Source: Chlorella sorokiniana
Taxonomy: Eukaryota > Chlorophyta > Trebouxiophyceae > Chlorellales > Chlorellaceae
DNA: 64,000 bases
Assembly: GCA_025917655.1 (NCBI GenBank)
Contig: CP084614.1
Coordinates: forward strand, 2,294,001 to 2,358,000
Direction of reading: 5' to 3'
Shown here: piece by piece, positions 46,885 to 58,559 of the stretch
How positions within the stretch are numbered: position 1 is the first letter of the stretch
Layout of the letters: every line of letters begins with the position of its first letter
Notes under the pieces: generated by a model
What the model was told of the DNA's origin: nothing
The model's database searches: none
What the model saw: only the letters and a program-made list of their open reading frames with translations
Made by a program: the position numbers and the translations under genes

Positions 46885-49800
46885 ATGGGGCAGCCCGAGG
46901 GCGCAGGTGAACCCCTCATACGTGCATTGAAGGGCTGAAGGATGCATGCAACGTCGTTTTGTGTCCCTCCCCGCCTGGCCGAGAGTTCGATCACTTTGCG
47001 GGCAGTGCTGCTCTCCGCCCTATGTGCCCCTATGCATCGGCTTGGCGACTGTAATGCTTGATCATCGCCCCCCGCTTCGCCACCTGCCGCCCCCCTCCTT
47101 TGTTGCAGCGCCGCCCGCAGGCCGCGCCTTTCCCCGCCTTCCCTTACCCTCCCTACGACATCCAGCTCCAGTTCATGGATGCCCTATACTCAGCGCTGGA
47201 CCAGGGCGGGGTCGGCCTGTTCGAGAGCCCTACAGGTGTGCTGCCGGAGGCGCGGCGCTTGTGCAGTTGAACGGCTGAAGAGGTGCAGCAGTGTCGGTGG
47301 CGCTCTGGTCTGAGAGCTCTGTGGCAAGCCTCTGTTGCTGCATTGCTGCAGGCACCGGCAAGACGCTCAGCCTGATCTGCAGCAGCCTGCAGTGGCTGCT
47401 GGACCAGCGGCAGCGCGAGGCTGCCGCCGAGGCAGAGGCCGCCCACACTGGCGGCGGCGGTGGCGGCGCTACCCCCAGTGCTGACGCAGGCAGCGGCGAT
47501 GAGCAGGAGGACGATGCTCCCGACTGGATGCGCGGCTTCGGGGAGCAGCAGGAGCGGGAGCGGCAGCGCCAGCTGCGCCAGCGGCAGCGACAGCGCATCG
47601 ACCGCGCCAGGCTGGCTCTCGCGGGCGGCGCGCGGCGCCGCGGCAGGGCCGCCAGCGGCGGGGAGCTGCGGGCGCGGCTGGCCGCCGTGCGAGCCACAGA
47701 CCCCGAGGAGGCTGAGTTCTTGATGGAGGACTGGCAGTCGGACGGCGATGGCGGCGGCGACGACGACGGCGCCCGGCGGCCCCGGCGGCGGCAAGCGCGG
47801 CCCGCCTGCTGCTGGGCTGGGCGCCAGCAGCGACAGCGAGGGCGGCGGCGGCCCCGGCGGCCTGTTGGGGGAGGGGGAGCAGCTTGAAGTGCCCCGCAAG
47901 CGACAGGCGCGTGCCTGCCGCCGCCCCTGGTGGCACCCTCGACCTGCGGCGTGCCGCTGCCACGCCTGGCCGCAAGCTGTCGCCTGGCTGGCAGAGAGCT
48001 GCCCGTCTTGTGTAACCCCGGTTTATGTTTCCGCTTGCTGCAGATCATCTTTGCCAGCCGCACCCACTCCCAGCTCAGCCAGTTTGTGGGGAGCTGCGGC
48101 GCACCCCTTTCGCCGACCAGCTGTCCCTGGTGGCTCTGGGGTCGCGCAAGGCGCGGCGCCGCCGCCCGCGCAGCCGCCGCTGCCGCTGCCGGGCTTGCCG
48201 GGCTGAGGAGCGACGCCTGCTCTTGCGGCCTTCGCCTGCCTTGAACGGCTTCCTGTGTTGTGCTGCCCAGCCACGAGCCCGTGGGCTGCGCTGTGGGGAG
48301 TCGTTCGCCGCGCATGCGCGTGGCACTTCACACCGCTCACGCCTGGCGCTTCTTTATGTGCAGACGCTGTGCATCAACGACTCCGTGCTGCGCCTCGGCT
48401 CCCCCGCCCTCATCAGCGAGCGCTGCCTGGAGCTGCAGATGGCCCCGCCAGCGGGCGGCAAGCCCAAGAAGGCGGCGGTGGAGGGCGGGGGCGGCGGCGG
48501 GGGCGGGCCGCGGCGCGCGCGCGCCGCGGGGGCGGCGGCGGGCGCTGCGGCTACCTGGCGGCTGGCAGCGGGGGCGGCGGGCACCACCAGAGACGCGATC
48601 CTGGCGCAGCCCATGGACATTGAGGAGCTGGCCAAGCTGGGTGGGTGGTGGGTGAATGAATGGGCGGCTGGCTCGGGCGGGTGCAGAGTGTGCTAGGTTA
48701 GGTGGTGTGACCGGCCCGGCAATGTGCCGTGCGGAAGAAATGGATGTGTGTGAGTGTGTGTGTTGTGTGTTTTTGGGGTGGGGGATAAGCGGGGTGCTCA
48801 CTGAAGGCTGAAGATGCTGGCTGCGGTGTGGGTGAGGCTGTGGATGGCCGGCCTGGGCGGGACGTGACGCATGCACCACCCTCTCACACCGCCCGCCCCT
48901 CCCACTGGATCCACCCGCCGCAGGCCGCCGCAAGTCGGTGTGTCCCTACTACGCGCCGCGCGCGCGCCGTGCCCGAGGCAGACGTCGTGCTGGCGCCCTA
49001 CAGCTGCCTGCTGGTGGCGGAGACGCGGGCGGCGCTGGGCCTGCGCCTGGAGGGCAACGTGATCATCGTGGACGAAGGGCACAATCTGGGTGGGGCGGCG
49101 GGGGCCTGTCGCTCGGTCTGGTCTTGGAATGGGGCCGGGCGGGCGCGGCTGGGGGCAGCGCTTATTGTGGGGGCCGGGTGCATGGCTTGGCCCGCCTGGT
49201 TTGCGTGTGTGCTCGCAAGCTTCTGAATTTTGAGCTCGTCAAATGGTGTGTAAGGGGCGCTCTTCTTCCTCTTCTTTTTGTTCTGCCTGCCGCAGTGGAA
49301 GCCATCAACGGCAGCCACTCTGCGGAGCTGGGCGCGGCGGCGGCTGGCGCCGCGCGCCGCCAGCTGGCCGCCTACTTTGAGCGCTTTGCGCCGCGCCTGG
49401 CCCCCGCCAACTGCCGCCACATCCAGACGCTGATGCGGGTGGCCCAGGTGGGCGGCTGCAGGCACGTTGCCCGGCGCAGAGTCTACACGCCCGAGCTGAA
49501 CGCTCTCGGCAGGGAAGGGGGCTCCGGCGCAAGCTGGCGGCCTCCGCCCGTAGCTGTTCTCTCTCACTGTGAGTTCGAGCAAGACCCCACCCCCAATCAC
49601 CCCCGACCTGCCACTCCGACTGCCCCGCGGACCGCAGACAATGAGCGACGCCGCCAGCGGCACCCTCCAGCTGGCACCGGCCGCCGCAGCGGGCCACGGC
49701 GGCGGCGGCACTGCCGCGGAAGGCGGCGCCCCCGCCTGCGTGCTGACCGTCAACGACTTCCTGCTGCGCACCGGGCTGGACAACCTGAACCTGTTCAAGC

Positions 49801-52401
49801 TGGTCAGGTGGGCGGGGTGCTCACCATCACAGCATCGAGCCAGGGCTGCCGCTATTAAAGCACTGACGGACGTGCACAGGGTTGTAATGGCGAAGGGAGA
49901 AGTTCAGGGACATGGCGGCGCAGTATCAAATCGCAGTATCAGCGTATCAAAGGCAGAATCCTATCCGCTTTTGATCCACCCGCTTACACCCACGCCCATA
50001 CTACCACCACTACCGCCACAACCCCCTGCAGCTACGTGCGCGAGAGCAAGGCTGTGTACAAGGTGGCAGGCTACTGGCAGGCGCAGCAGCAGCGGGCGGC
50101 GGCGGCGGCGGCGGCAAGCGGCGCCACCGACGCCCGGCCGACGCCGCGGTCGGCACCGGCGCTTTGCACGCTCTGGTCGGCTTCGTGCAGGCCTTGACCA
50201 ACGCCGACGCCGATGGACGCGTCGTCGTGCAGCTGCCTGCAGCTGACGCATCGGCGGTCGGCGGCGGCGGCGGCGGCACGCTGCGCTTTGTGCTGCTCAA
50301 CGCGGCGGCGCACTTTGGGCGCGTCGTGTCTGCTGCGCACGCTGTGGTCCTGGCCTCGGGCACGCTGTCCCCGCTGGAGTCGCTGCTGCACCTGTTCCCG
50401 GGGTGCCGCCGAGCCGCATCCACCGCTTCAGCTGCGGCCACGTCGTGGGCCGGGAGCGGTGAGGTGGGGAGCGGGATGCTGAAGAGGGGGCCTTGCGCAG
50501 TCATATGTAGTTGGGCGCAAAGCAGGGGAACAAAGGCGGGGGAAGAGACGGCGGACGGGCGTTTGGCCGTTCCGGCAGCACAGGCCAGCATTCAGGGTGG
50601 CACCCCTTGCCTCTTTCACCTCCTGCCCTCTTCGCCGCTGGGTAGCCTGCTGGCACGGCATTGGCTTCTTGTGACTCAACACCCCCACCACCACCACACA
50701 CACTCTCACCCCACCCTTCTCCTCCCCGCCGCCGCCGCAGCCTGTTGGCGCTGGCCCTCGGCGCAGGCCCCTCGGGGGCGCCGCTCGACTTCCGCCATGC
50801 GGGGCGGCGCTGCGAGGCGGCTATAGACGAGCTGGGGCGGCTGGCGCTCAACGCGTGCGGCGTGGTGCCTGGGGCGTCGTCGTCTTCTTCCCCTCCTTCT
50901 CATACGCCGACCAGGTGCACCAGCGGTGAGTTCTTCTGCTTCTTCCTTCTCCTTCTTCCTTTGCTTACAAGGACCAGGTCTGCCAGCGGTGAGACTTTGT
51001 GCTTCTTTTTCTTACACCGACAGGGTGTGCCAGCGGTGAGGAGCAGCGGGAGGTTGGGGAAAGGGGGTAGCGGCAGCATGTGTGAGGCGGGTTGGGGCAC
51101 AACAGCCTCGCGCTCGGTCGCTGCCAAGGCCGAGTGGGGCAGGGGCGGGGACCGAGGAGGCAAGCAAGCAGGCTGCTTTCTCCTGACTGAGCCCGCCCCG
51201 CCCCTTGCGCAGGTGGCAGCGCAGCGGCCTGCTGCGCCAGCTGGACGCCCGCAAGCGGGTGTTCCGAGAGCCCCGAGGCGCGGGCGAGGTGGAGGCCTGC
51301 CTGCAGCAGTACGCCGCCGCCGTCGCCGCCTCGCCCGCTGGCGGCGCTGCTGCGGGCGGCAGCGGCAGCGGCGGGGGCGGTGCTTCTGGCGGTGGTGGGT
51401 GGCAAGCTGTCGGAGGGCATCAACTTTGGGGACGCGCTGGGCAGGTGTGGGGGTTGGGGGTGAAGTGGGCAAGGCCACAGGCTACCTCGGTTGCATCCCC
51501 GGCTGAGCTGCTTACTTGGCAGATGGGCTTGCATGTGCTGGCCCCTGGCCCCTAGCCAACCTCTGAACACCCGGCGGGAAGCCCCCCTTTCTGGACCCCC
51601 TTCTCCTCACACCCGCTTTCCACCGGCCCATCTGCTCCCCCTCAAACATTCTCTTTCTCACCTGCTCACTCATGTTCTGCCCCCCGCGCTGCCCGCAGGT
51701 GCGTCATCATGGTGGGCCTGCCCTACCCAAACCCCTCAGACCCGGAGCTGCGGGAGCGCATGCGCTTCATGGACCGCGCAGCCAGGGCGGCGGCGGCGGC
51801 CGGAGGCACGGCCGGCGCAACGCTGCCCGCGGCGGCCGCCGCCGCGCTCGAGGTGCCCGCTGGTCTCCCGGCGCCATCGCATCTTGGGCAGCCGGCGGCC
51901 GGGCGCGACGTGGTTGCATCACACCAGCAGGGGCCGCAGCAGGGGCCGCAGCAGGGGCAGCAGCAGGGTCTGTGCTGCGAGGACGGGCGAGCCTACTACG
52001 CCAACCTGTGCGCCAAGGCGGTCAACCAGTGCCTGGGGCGCGTGATTCGCCACCGCGGCGACTGGGCCGCAGTGCTGCTGGCCGACGCGCGGTGAGGGCG
52101 GCTGACAGGGGCTGGGATTGGGGCCAGGTTGCGTGCGTGTGGGGTGTGGTGCCCCCCTGCACTTCCTTTCGGCCTGCCCGTGCCGCAGCTGGTGCATGCA
52201 CGCAGCTGACGCAAGCCACGATGCACCGCCCGGTCCCTGCAGATGGGCGGCAGCGGTGGACGCGCGGGGCGGCCCACCGGGCCCCTCGCCAAGCTGCCCG
52301 CCTGGATGCAGCAGTCGCTGGTGGTGTGCCGTGGCTTTGGCGACGCGCAGGGCAGGCTGGCGCGCTTTTCGAGGGCCATGTCTTCCGCCGCCGACTGCTA
52401 G
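46885..52401 (+). CDS. CHL1: CHL1/DDX11 iron-sulfur DNA helicase
   Basis: An XPD-family 5'-3' helicase for sister chromatid cohesion and replication repair in the nucleus. In order: [20 protein letters not shown]; Walker A split by an intron (GLFESPTG and TGKTLSL); an acidic/Arg-rich insert with [22 protein letters not shown]; the iron-sulfur segment [22 protein letters not shown], a third Cys (CGYLAAG) in a shifted frame, IEELAKLG and CPYY; motif [139 protein letters not shown], stop at 52401. Motif II has Gly where DEAH has Ala. Ala/Gly-rich inserts enlarge it. The first exon is a guess: MGQPEGA at 46885 has good splice signals but poor phase; the sure coding starts near 47110. Confidence 0.9.
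50903..51040 (+). repeat. Exon end and 5' splice site present three times in tandem
   Basis: The block ending ccagcg-gtgag occurs at 50903-50930, 50966-50993 and 51013-51040 (for example gaccaggtgcaccagcggtg and gaccaggtctgccagcggtg). Each is followed by a T/C-rich run. The first donor (GT at 50926) gives the conserved CHL1 reading DQVHQR-WQRSG. Using the later donors would read TGA immediately after the Arg codon. Confidence 0.85.
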
Positions 52402-52767
52402 CTCCGGGCCACGGCCCCCTGCCGCCGACTGCTGGCGCGGCCTGCCAGGCGGCCATCGCTTTGCTGCTTGACGTGTGCTGTCTTCCTCTGCGGCTCTGAT
52501 TCTCTGGTGCTTGTTTGCTGTCCCCACTCGCTCCCTGCTGCTTGCTCCCTGCTGCTTGCACCCTCACTGCACGTGATTGCCCCGCATGCCGCGATTGTCT
52601 GGCGATGCATGCTATTTGCGCATTTCTTGTATTTGTCATAGGCCAAGGGCAACAACTCTGCTATGTACTTGTTTGAACAGAACCGGTAACACCATTTGAC
52701 ACATGTCGCATTTCACAAATGGCCACAGCTGTGAGCTAGCCTTGCCTTCACACTGGGGGTTGCATGC
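52402..52767. terminator. Convergent 3' ends of CHL1 and the ABC gene
   Basis: 366 nt between two facing stop codons. It should carry both 3' UTRs. Lower GC around 52560-52690. No other feature. Confidence 0.4.
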
Positions 52768-55700
52768 TCATGCACCATCAGCGACTGCCGCGCCTTGCTC
52801 GGCGTCCTGTCCACCCGCATCGCCTCCACCCGCCCCGCCGCCGCCGTCGTCGCCATCCCCCATCAGCAGCTGGCGGCGCACCAGGGCCTGGTACGCCCCC
52901 CGCCGCCAGCAGCTGCGCGTGGGTGCCGCTCTCCGCCACCCGCCCGCCCTGCACCACCGCCACCACGTCGGCGCCGCGCACGGTGGAGAGGCGGTGCGCC
53001 ACGACGAGCACGCTGCGCCCGCTGGCGGCGCGCCCCAGCGCCTCCTGCACCAGGTGCTCGCTCTCGGCATCCAGCGCGGAGGTGGCCTCGTCCAGCAGCA
53101 GCAGGCTGCGACGGCGGGGAGGGAGGGGCGGCGGAGGGCAGTCTTTGCGCTGGCAGGGGCAAGAGAAAGGGCCGGGTGTGAAAGCTGTGAGGGGCAGCGC
53201 CTGGATTGACCTCTGCCAGCAAGGCGGTCAGCGCAGCGGCATCTCATGCAGGGCAGGTGCAACCCCCAAGCAACAGCCGTCCAGGCGGCGCAAGGGGGCC
53301 TCTGGGCCACGAGGCGGCGGCGCAGCACCGTGGGTTCATGATGAGCGCGCGCGCGATGGCGATGCGCTGCTTCTGGCCGCCGCTCAGGCGCACCCCACGC
53401 TCGCCCACACGTGTGAGGTAGCCCTGGGGGTGGTGTGGTGGCAGTTGGGAGCAACGTGGGTGGGTGGATGGGTGGGTGGGAGGGGAGGGGAAGGTGCGAT
53501 GCTGTGTGTGGGAAGGGAGGGGGAGGGGGAGGCAGCTGAGCAGGCACAGCCGCTCCGTGTCAAGTCATGCTGATCAAACAAGTCCGCCGAGCTGAGCCCG
53601 GTGCTGGAGCCACAGCCGACACCGCGGCCAGCGCACGCTTGCAGGGCAGGGGCAGGCACCTGCGGCAGGGCGGCGACAAAGCCGTGCGCGCGTTGCGGCG
53701 CGCGCCGCGGCCTCCACGGCCTCAGGCGGCGCGGCACCCCGGGGCAGCCAAAGGCGATGTTGTCGGCGATGGTGCCGGCGAAGAGGAGAGGCTCCTGGCT
53801 GACCAGGGACACCTGCAGGGGGAAGGGGGTGGGGGAAGGGGGCGGAAGGGTGAGAGGGGCAGAGAAGGGTAGCGGAGGAGGGGGAGAAGGGAGAGAGGCA
53901 CACAGAGGACAAGGCAGATGAGGAATAGGGGGCAGGGGAGTCGGCATGACAACACAAACCCCCGCCGCAGCGGCGCAGCCCAGGCACCACCGGGGCCCTG
54001 CCAGCCCTCCAGCCAGCCCAGCCAGCCCAGCACGGCCCAGCACGGCCACCTGACTGTGCAGCCAGGCATGATCCACGGCTGGCAGCGGCGTCCCATCGAG
54101 CAGCACTGTGTGGGTGGGTGTGGGTGGGGGTGGGGTGGGGGGGCGAGGGGGCAATTGGAAGCATGGATATGCTCTAGCCACTGAAGGTCCAGGAAGCAGC
54201 GTTGCTCGCTCTGTTGTTCACAGCAGCGCCACTCTACATACGCCGGATGCTGAAGCGCCGCGCATACCTTGCTGCGTGCCCTTCCCTCGCATCGCACCGC
54301 TGCCAATCCACCGCCAACCTCGCCCAAACGCTCACACGCACACGCCTCCCCCTCATCCCCCATACAGACCTCCCAAGGGCAGCCGCAGGATCTGAGCCCG
54401 TCGCCCCCAAGGCCCCCCCTCACCCGCCCCCGCTGCGGGTCGTAGAAGCGCTCCGCCAGCGCCACCACCGTGCTCTTGCCGCCGCCGCTGCGCCCACCAG
54501 GGCCACCGTCTGGCCCGGGGCCACGCGCAGCGAGAGGCCTTGCAGCACCCAGACGCCGGGCGGGACGGGTAGGCAAACCACACGTCCTGCGAGCGGTGGG
54601 GCGGACGGATGGGAGGCGCAAGTGTGCGGCGAACAATGAAATGTCATGGGGCGAGCGGAGGCAGCCGGCTTGCAGTGCGTGCGCAAGCATCCTTGCAAAC
54701 TAATATAATGCCCCTTACCAGCGCAGCGGCGACGCTCCCAACCTTACCCACCCACCCACCCACCCGCCCACCTCCAGCTGCAAGTCGCCGCCCTCTGGCG
54801 AGCAGGCAGGGGTCAGCCCCCCTCAGCCAGCTCCAGCGCCGGCCGCCGGTCCAGCAGCTGGAAGACGCGCTCCGCTGCGCCCAGCGCCTGCAGGCAGGTG
54901 GGGCTTCGGTATGTGGGGCTCCGAGCACGCTATTCGGTGGAACCAGGGCATCCCGGCTGGCACCTGTGCGTCGCGGCAGCCACCGAGCGCAGCAGCATGG
55001 AAGCTGACTCAAAGCGCGCGCCCCCTTCCCCCTTCCTCTCCCTCCACACCACACCACCCAGCCGCCACAACCACATAAACGGCCGTCTCCATTTTGGCCC
55101 ACCCCTCCTACCCATAACCACAGATCCACACCCGCCCTCCCCCCCCCTCCACCGCCCACCTGCACCACGCTGGCCATGACCCCCAGCAGCATGCCCGCGT
55201 TGCCCGCCACGTACACGGCGTACACGACAAAGGCGGAGAGGCGGCCCGCGGTGAGGCGCCCGCGATGACCTGGCGCGCGCCGTGCCACAGCACCGCCATG
55301 ATGGCGCCTGGAGGGGTGCAGGGGAAGGGGGCTTGCCTGTGAGTGTGTGGCGGGGGGGGAGGGGGAGGGGGCCTGCCTGTGGGTGTGTGGCGTGCGATGC
55401 CGTGGCGGGGAAGCTGAAGATAAGGCTGGCCTACATGGCAGGGCACCCGTGCAGAATGCGCAGGGCAAGAGAGAGAGGGGGCAGGGCGCCGGCACAGCAC
55501 AGCGAGGCCGCCCAGTACCCGCAGGAGCCTGAACACCCCCCACCCGCCCTACCCCCACCACACACACACACACACAGAGCATAGTACACACCACCCACCA
55601 CACCACACCCACCCGTGGCCAGCGCCCCGTTGAGCGGCAGGAAGAAGCCTTCCAGCGCCGCGCTGCGCAGGCCGAGCGCAGCGTGCGGCGCTGCGCGGCC

Positions 55701-57381
55701 GCGTACGCCTCGCCGGCGGCGCCCTCCTTGGCAAAGGCTCGCACCGTGCGCAGGCCAGCCAGGCTCTCCTCTGCCAGGGCCGCTGCCGCCGCGCTGGCGG
55801 CCAGCTGTTCCCGTATGTAGCGCCTGCTCAGCCGCCCGAACAGCCAGAAGAGGAGGAAGAGGGGCGGCAGGACGCATAGCGTCAGCGCCGCCAGCTGCCA
55901 GGAGGTGGCAAACCTGCGGCGTGACGCATCAGGTGGTGATAGCAATTAAATGTGTCGGATCGAAGTGCTGCAGTGTCGAATCTGGGACCCCCACTCCCTT
56001 TGAACAACCGCCGACAGAAACTCTTAGCACAGCCTTTAAACACCTCCAGAACACCACGCATCCCTCGGGCCCCCTTACCCCCTCCACACACACCCTACCC
56101 CACCCCCAAAACAGTCCCCACGCTCACATCATGGCCAGCCCCGCCGCACACACGGCGGCTGCGCGCAGTGCCTGCGCCAGGGACGTGGTGGCGGCGGCCT
56201 TCAGCAGGCGGGTGTCCTCCGACAGCCGGTTGGACAGCTCCCCCGTGCGCACCCTGTCAGAAGCCCACCTGCGGTGAGAGTTGGGTGGGTGGGTGGGTGG
56301 GTGGTGTTGTGAATGTGTGTGTGTTTGAAGGGGGCGTGTTTGTGCAGTGTATGTGGGTAGAATGTGTGAGGGAGATGGGGGGGAGGGGGCTGTGTTTCGC
56401 CGGTACGTGCTGGCAACCCGGGAGGGGCCGCTGTGCCAAGGGGATCCAGGAGGGGCGAAGGGGTGTGGGCAGTACCACAGCAGCAGGGCGCGTGGGCATG
56501 GCGCGCTGTCGACCTCCAAGGTGCAGGCGGCCCAGACAGGCGGGAGCCTGCCTGAGTGAGCTTGCCACCATTCAGCCCGGGCCCCCCCCAGCAGTGCTCC
56601 TTGCAGCCTTGCAGCCCCAGCCCTCCCCTTTGCAACCCACCTCCTGCCGCAGCAGCGCGTTGTACAGGCGCACCCGCAGGCGGTACATCACCCGCTCCGC
56701 TGCCGACCCAAACAGCCAGGAGCGCGCCGCGTCGGCGGCGCCTGCCGCCAGCACAATCACCAGCACCTACAGGGGACAGCAGCTGCGCCGGCCAGAGTCG
56801 CAGCAAACCTTCAGCGTTGCAGGTGACGGCGGCAAGCAAGCTGGCGTGGCACTTCGGCGGCGAACATGCTGCCACCCCCACAAGAGGCGGACGTTGGGAG
56901 CCAGTTGCACGGCAGGGGCGCTAAGTGGGGGAAGGGGGAGGGGGCGGCACCTGGATGAGGATGCGGTTGGCGGTGCGGCGAGCCTCCTCAGCACTGCCCC
57001 CGCTTGCTGCTGGATGGCCACATCGATGAGGTCCCCTGGGGGGGAGGGACCCTCACGTTGCAACACGGGGCAGCCCCTCAAGGGCCGGGCTGAGAGGAGA
57101 GCAGCACAGCAGCTCGGGTGGCAGGCAGGGTCAGGGAGGCGGCGCACGAAACCCCCAGGTTCACCCGCCAGCTTGGGGAAGGCGACCTGCCCCAGTGATC
57201 CCGCTAGGAGGAACAGGGAGGCAACCGCCAGGCGCCAGAGCTCGGGGCGGGCGAGCTGGAAGAGGCGGCCTGGGGCGACGGGCTTGGCCTGCTGCGCTGC
57301 AGCCTCAGCGTCGTCCGCAGGCAGCAGCTGGTAGTCGCGGTTGGGGTCCCCGCGGACCCAGGGCGGCGGTGGTGGCGGCAT
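52768..57381 (-). CDS. Half ABC transporter, ABCB ALS1/TAP type
   Basis: One membrane domain and one nucleotide-binding domain, matching plant ABCB27/ALS1 and TAP-like proteins, which sit in the vacuole membrane or other organelles. Coding order: [155 protein letters not shown], Walker [14 protein letters not shown] (near 54490, with one base missing), RFYDPQRG, Q-loop [20 protein letters not shown], signature [17 protein letters not shown] (near 53370), Walker [20 protein letters not shown] (near 53090), H-loop [13 protein letters not shown], and [15 protein letters not shown] with an acidic/Gly-rich tail. Transport substrate unknown; ALS1 relatives affect aluminium tolerance. About ten introns, several with CA or TG repeats. 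Confidence 0.9.
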
Positions 57382-58559
57382 GGCGAGGTCTCAGCTGCAG
57401 CTGAGACCTCTGCGGCCTGCACCGCTGGCTGCTGTGCAGCGGCCGCCACCGGCGGCAGGGGGAAAGGCCGCGGTAAGGGACAGGCGGTCACCTGCTGTGT
57501 GGAAACTGGTGGCACGTAGATGTCACGTGACTTTTGCAGCCTGTTGCTGTGCGGATATGCCACTCGACGCTCTTGCGGGAAGTCATCCGCGCCAGCGCGC
57601 AGGTGGCACAGACTCGTGGTATGGCAGAACTTTGTGTACGTCTGAGATCGAGCATTAACGCCGATACATGGCATGGGCCTCCGCCATCTGTCATGGTGAC
57701 TGGGTCATGCACTGTGCCGCCACCCTTCTGCCGATGCCGCACCTGCTGTGCTCACTTGTGAGATGCATTAAAACATGAACAACATGAAAAAGCCGCGGGA
57801 CCTGGAACCCATGTATGATCTGCCAGGTTGACTGCTGCAAGAGCTAAAGCCAACCCAGTGCAGCAGACTCCACCGTCGCCGCCGCCGCCGCTGCCTGCCC
57901 ACAGGCCGCTCAAGTGCGTTTTGCGTCTTCCCAGTGCCTAAGCCAAGTGTTGGTGTACATTGGGGCTCGCCTGTTGGTGTTCGCATGCACCCAGCTTGCA
58001 CATCGCCAGCCCCTCGCGTGCTCGCCAGGAACGTTCCACACGAGGCCCTGGTGCGCTGCCGCCGGCCTCTGCTGCAGGCAGTCTGGGGGCGCAAGGCGCT
58101 CTCACACCCAGCTAATCGCATTTTGTAGCGTTTACACGAGTTGTAGCTTGTGCACAACAGGCTCTGTGGCTCCCACACCCCAAGACACTCTTCCCAGTTG
58201 GGGGCCGTTTTGTCCGGCGCCGCCAGGGTGGGCTCTGTTCTCATCAGCGACGTAAAAGATGGTTTCGCCCCGCCAAACGAATATCGCGAAGTACAAAAAT
58301 GTAAATTCAACAACAGCGCGGCTATTATATGCACAGACCCAAAATTTTGTTCGGGGCTCAGGTGCCCCCTGCTGTGGGTGCTGAGCGTGGGGGTTCTGCG
58401 GTGCCCCTCAAGTGCCGCAAACCCCTCCCTTCTGCACCCTTGTTTGACAGCAAACCAATCTTGAAGGCTTGATTGTTTTCAAAGCTCCATCCCCACCCCG
58501 CCCGTTTGCCTCACCTTTGCCTCGCGCCCGGAGCCTCCAGCGCTGTCGGAGGAGCAGGG
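57382..58559. promoter_or_regulatory. Divergent upstream region of the ABC and first TZF genes
   Basis: 1.18 kb between opposite starts. Includes an AT-rich pocket at about 58255-58345. A short tRNA-3'-end-like string near 57800 was judged too weak. No gene recognised. Confidence 0.35.

Noticed and set aside
57775-57850. A second tRNA gene
   Set aside because: A string like ggttccaggtcc resembles a T-arm region, but no acceptor stem, D-arm or anticodon arm could be formed.
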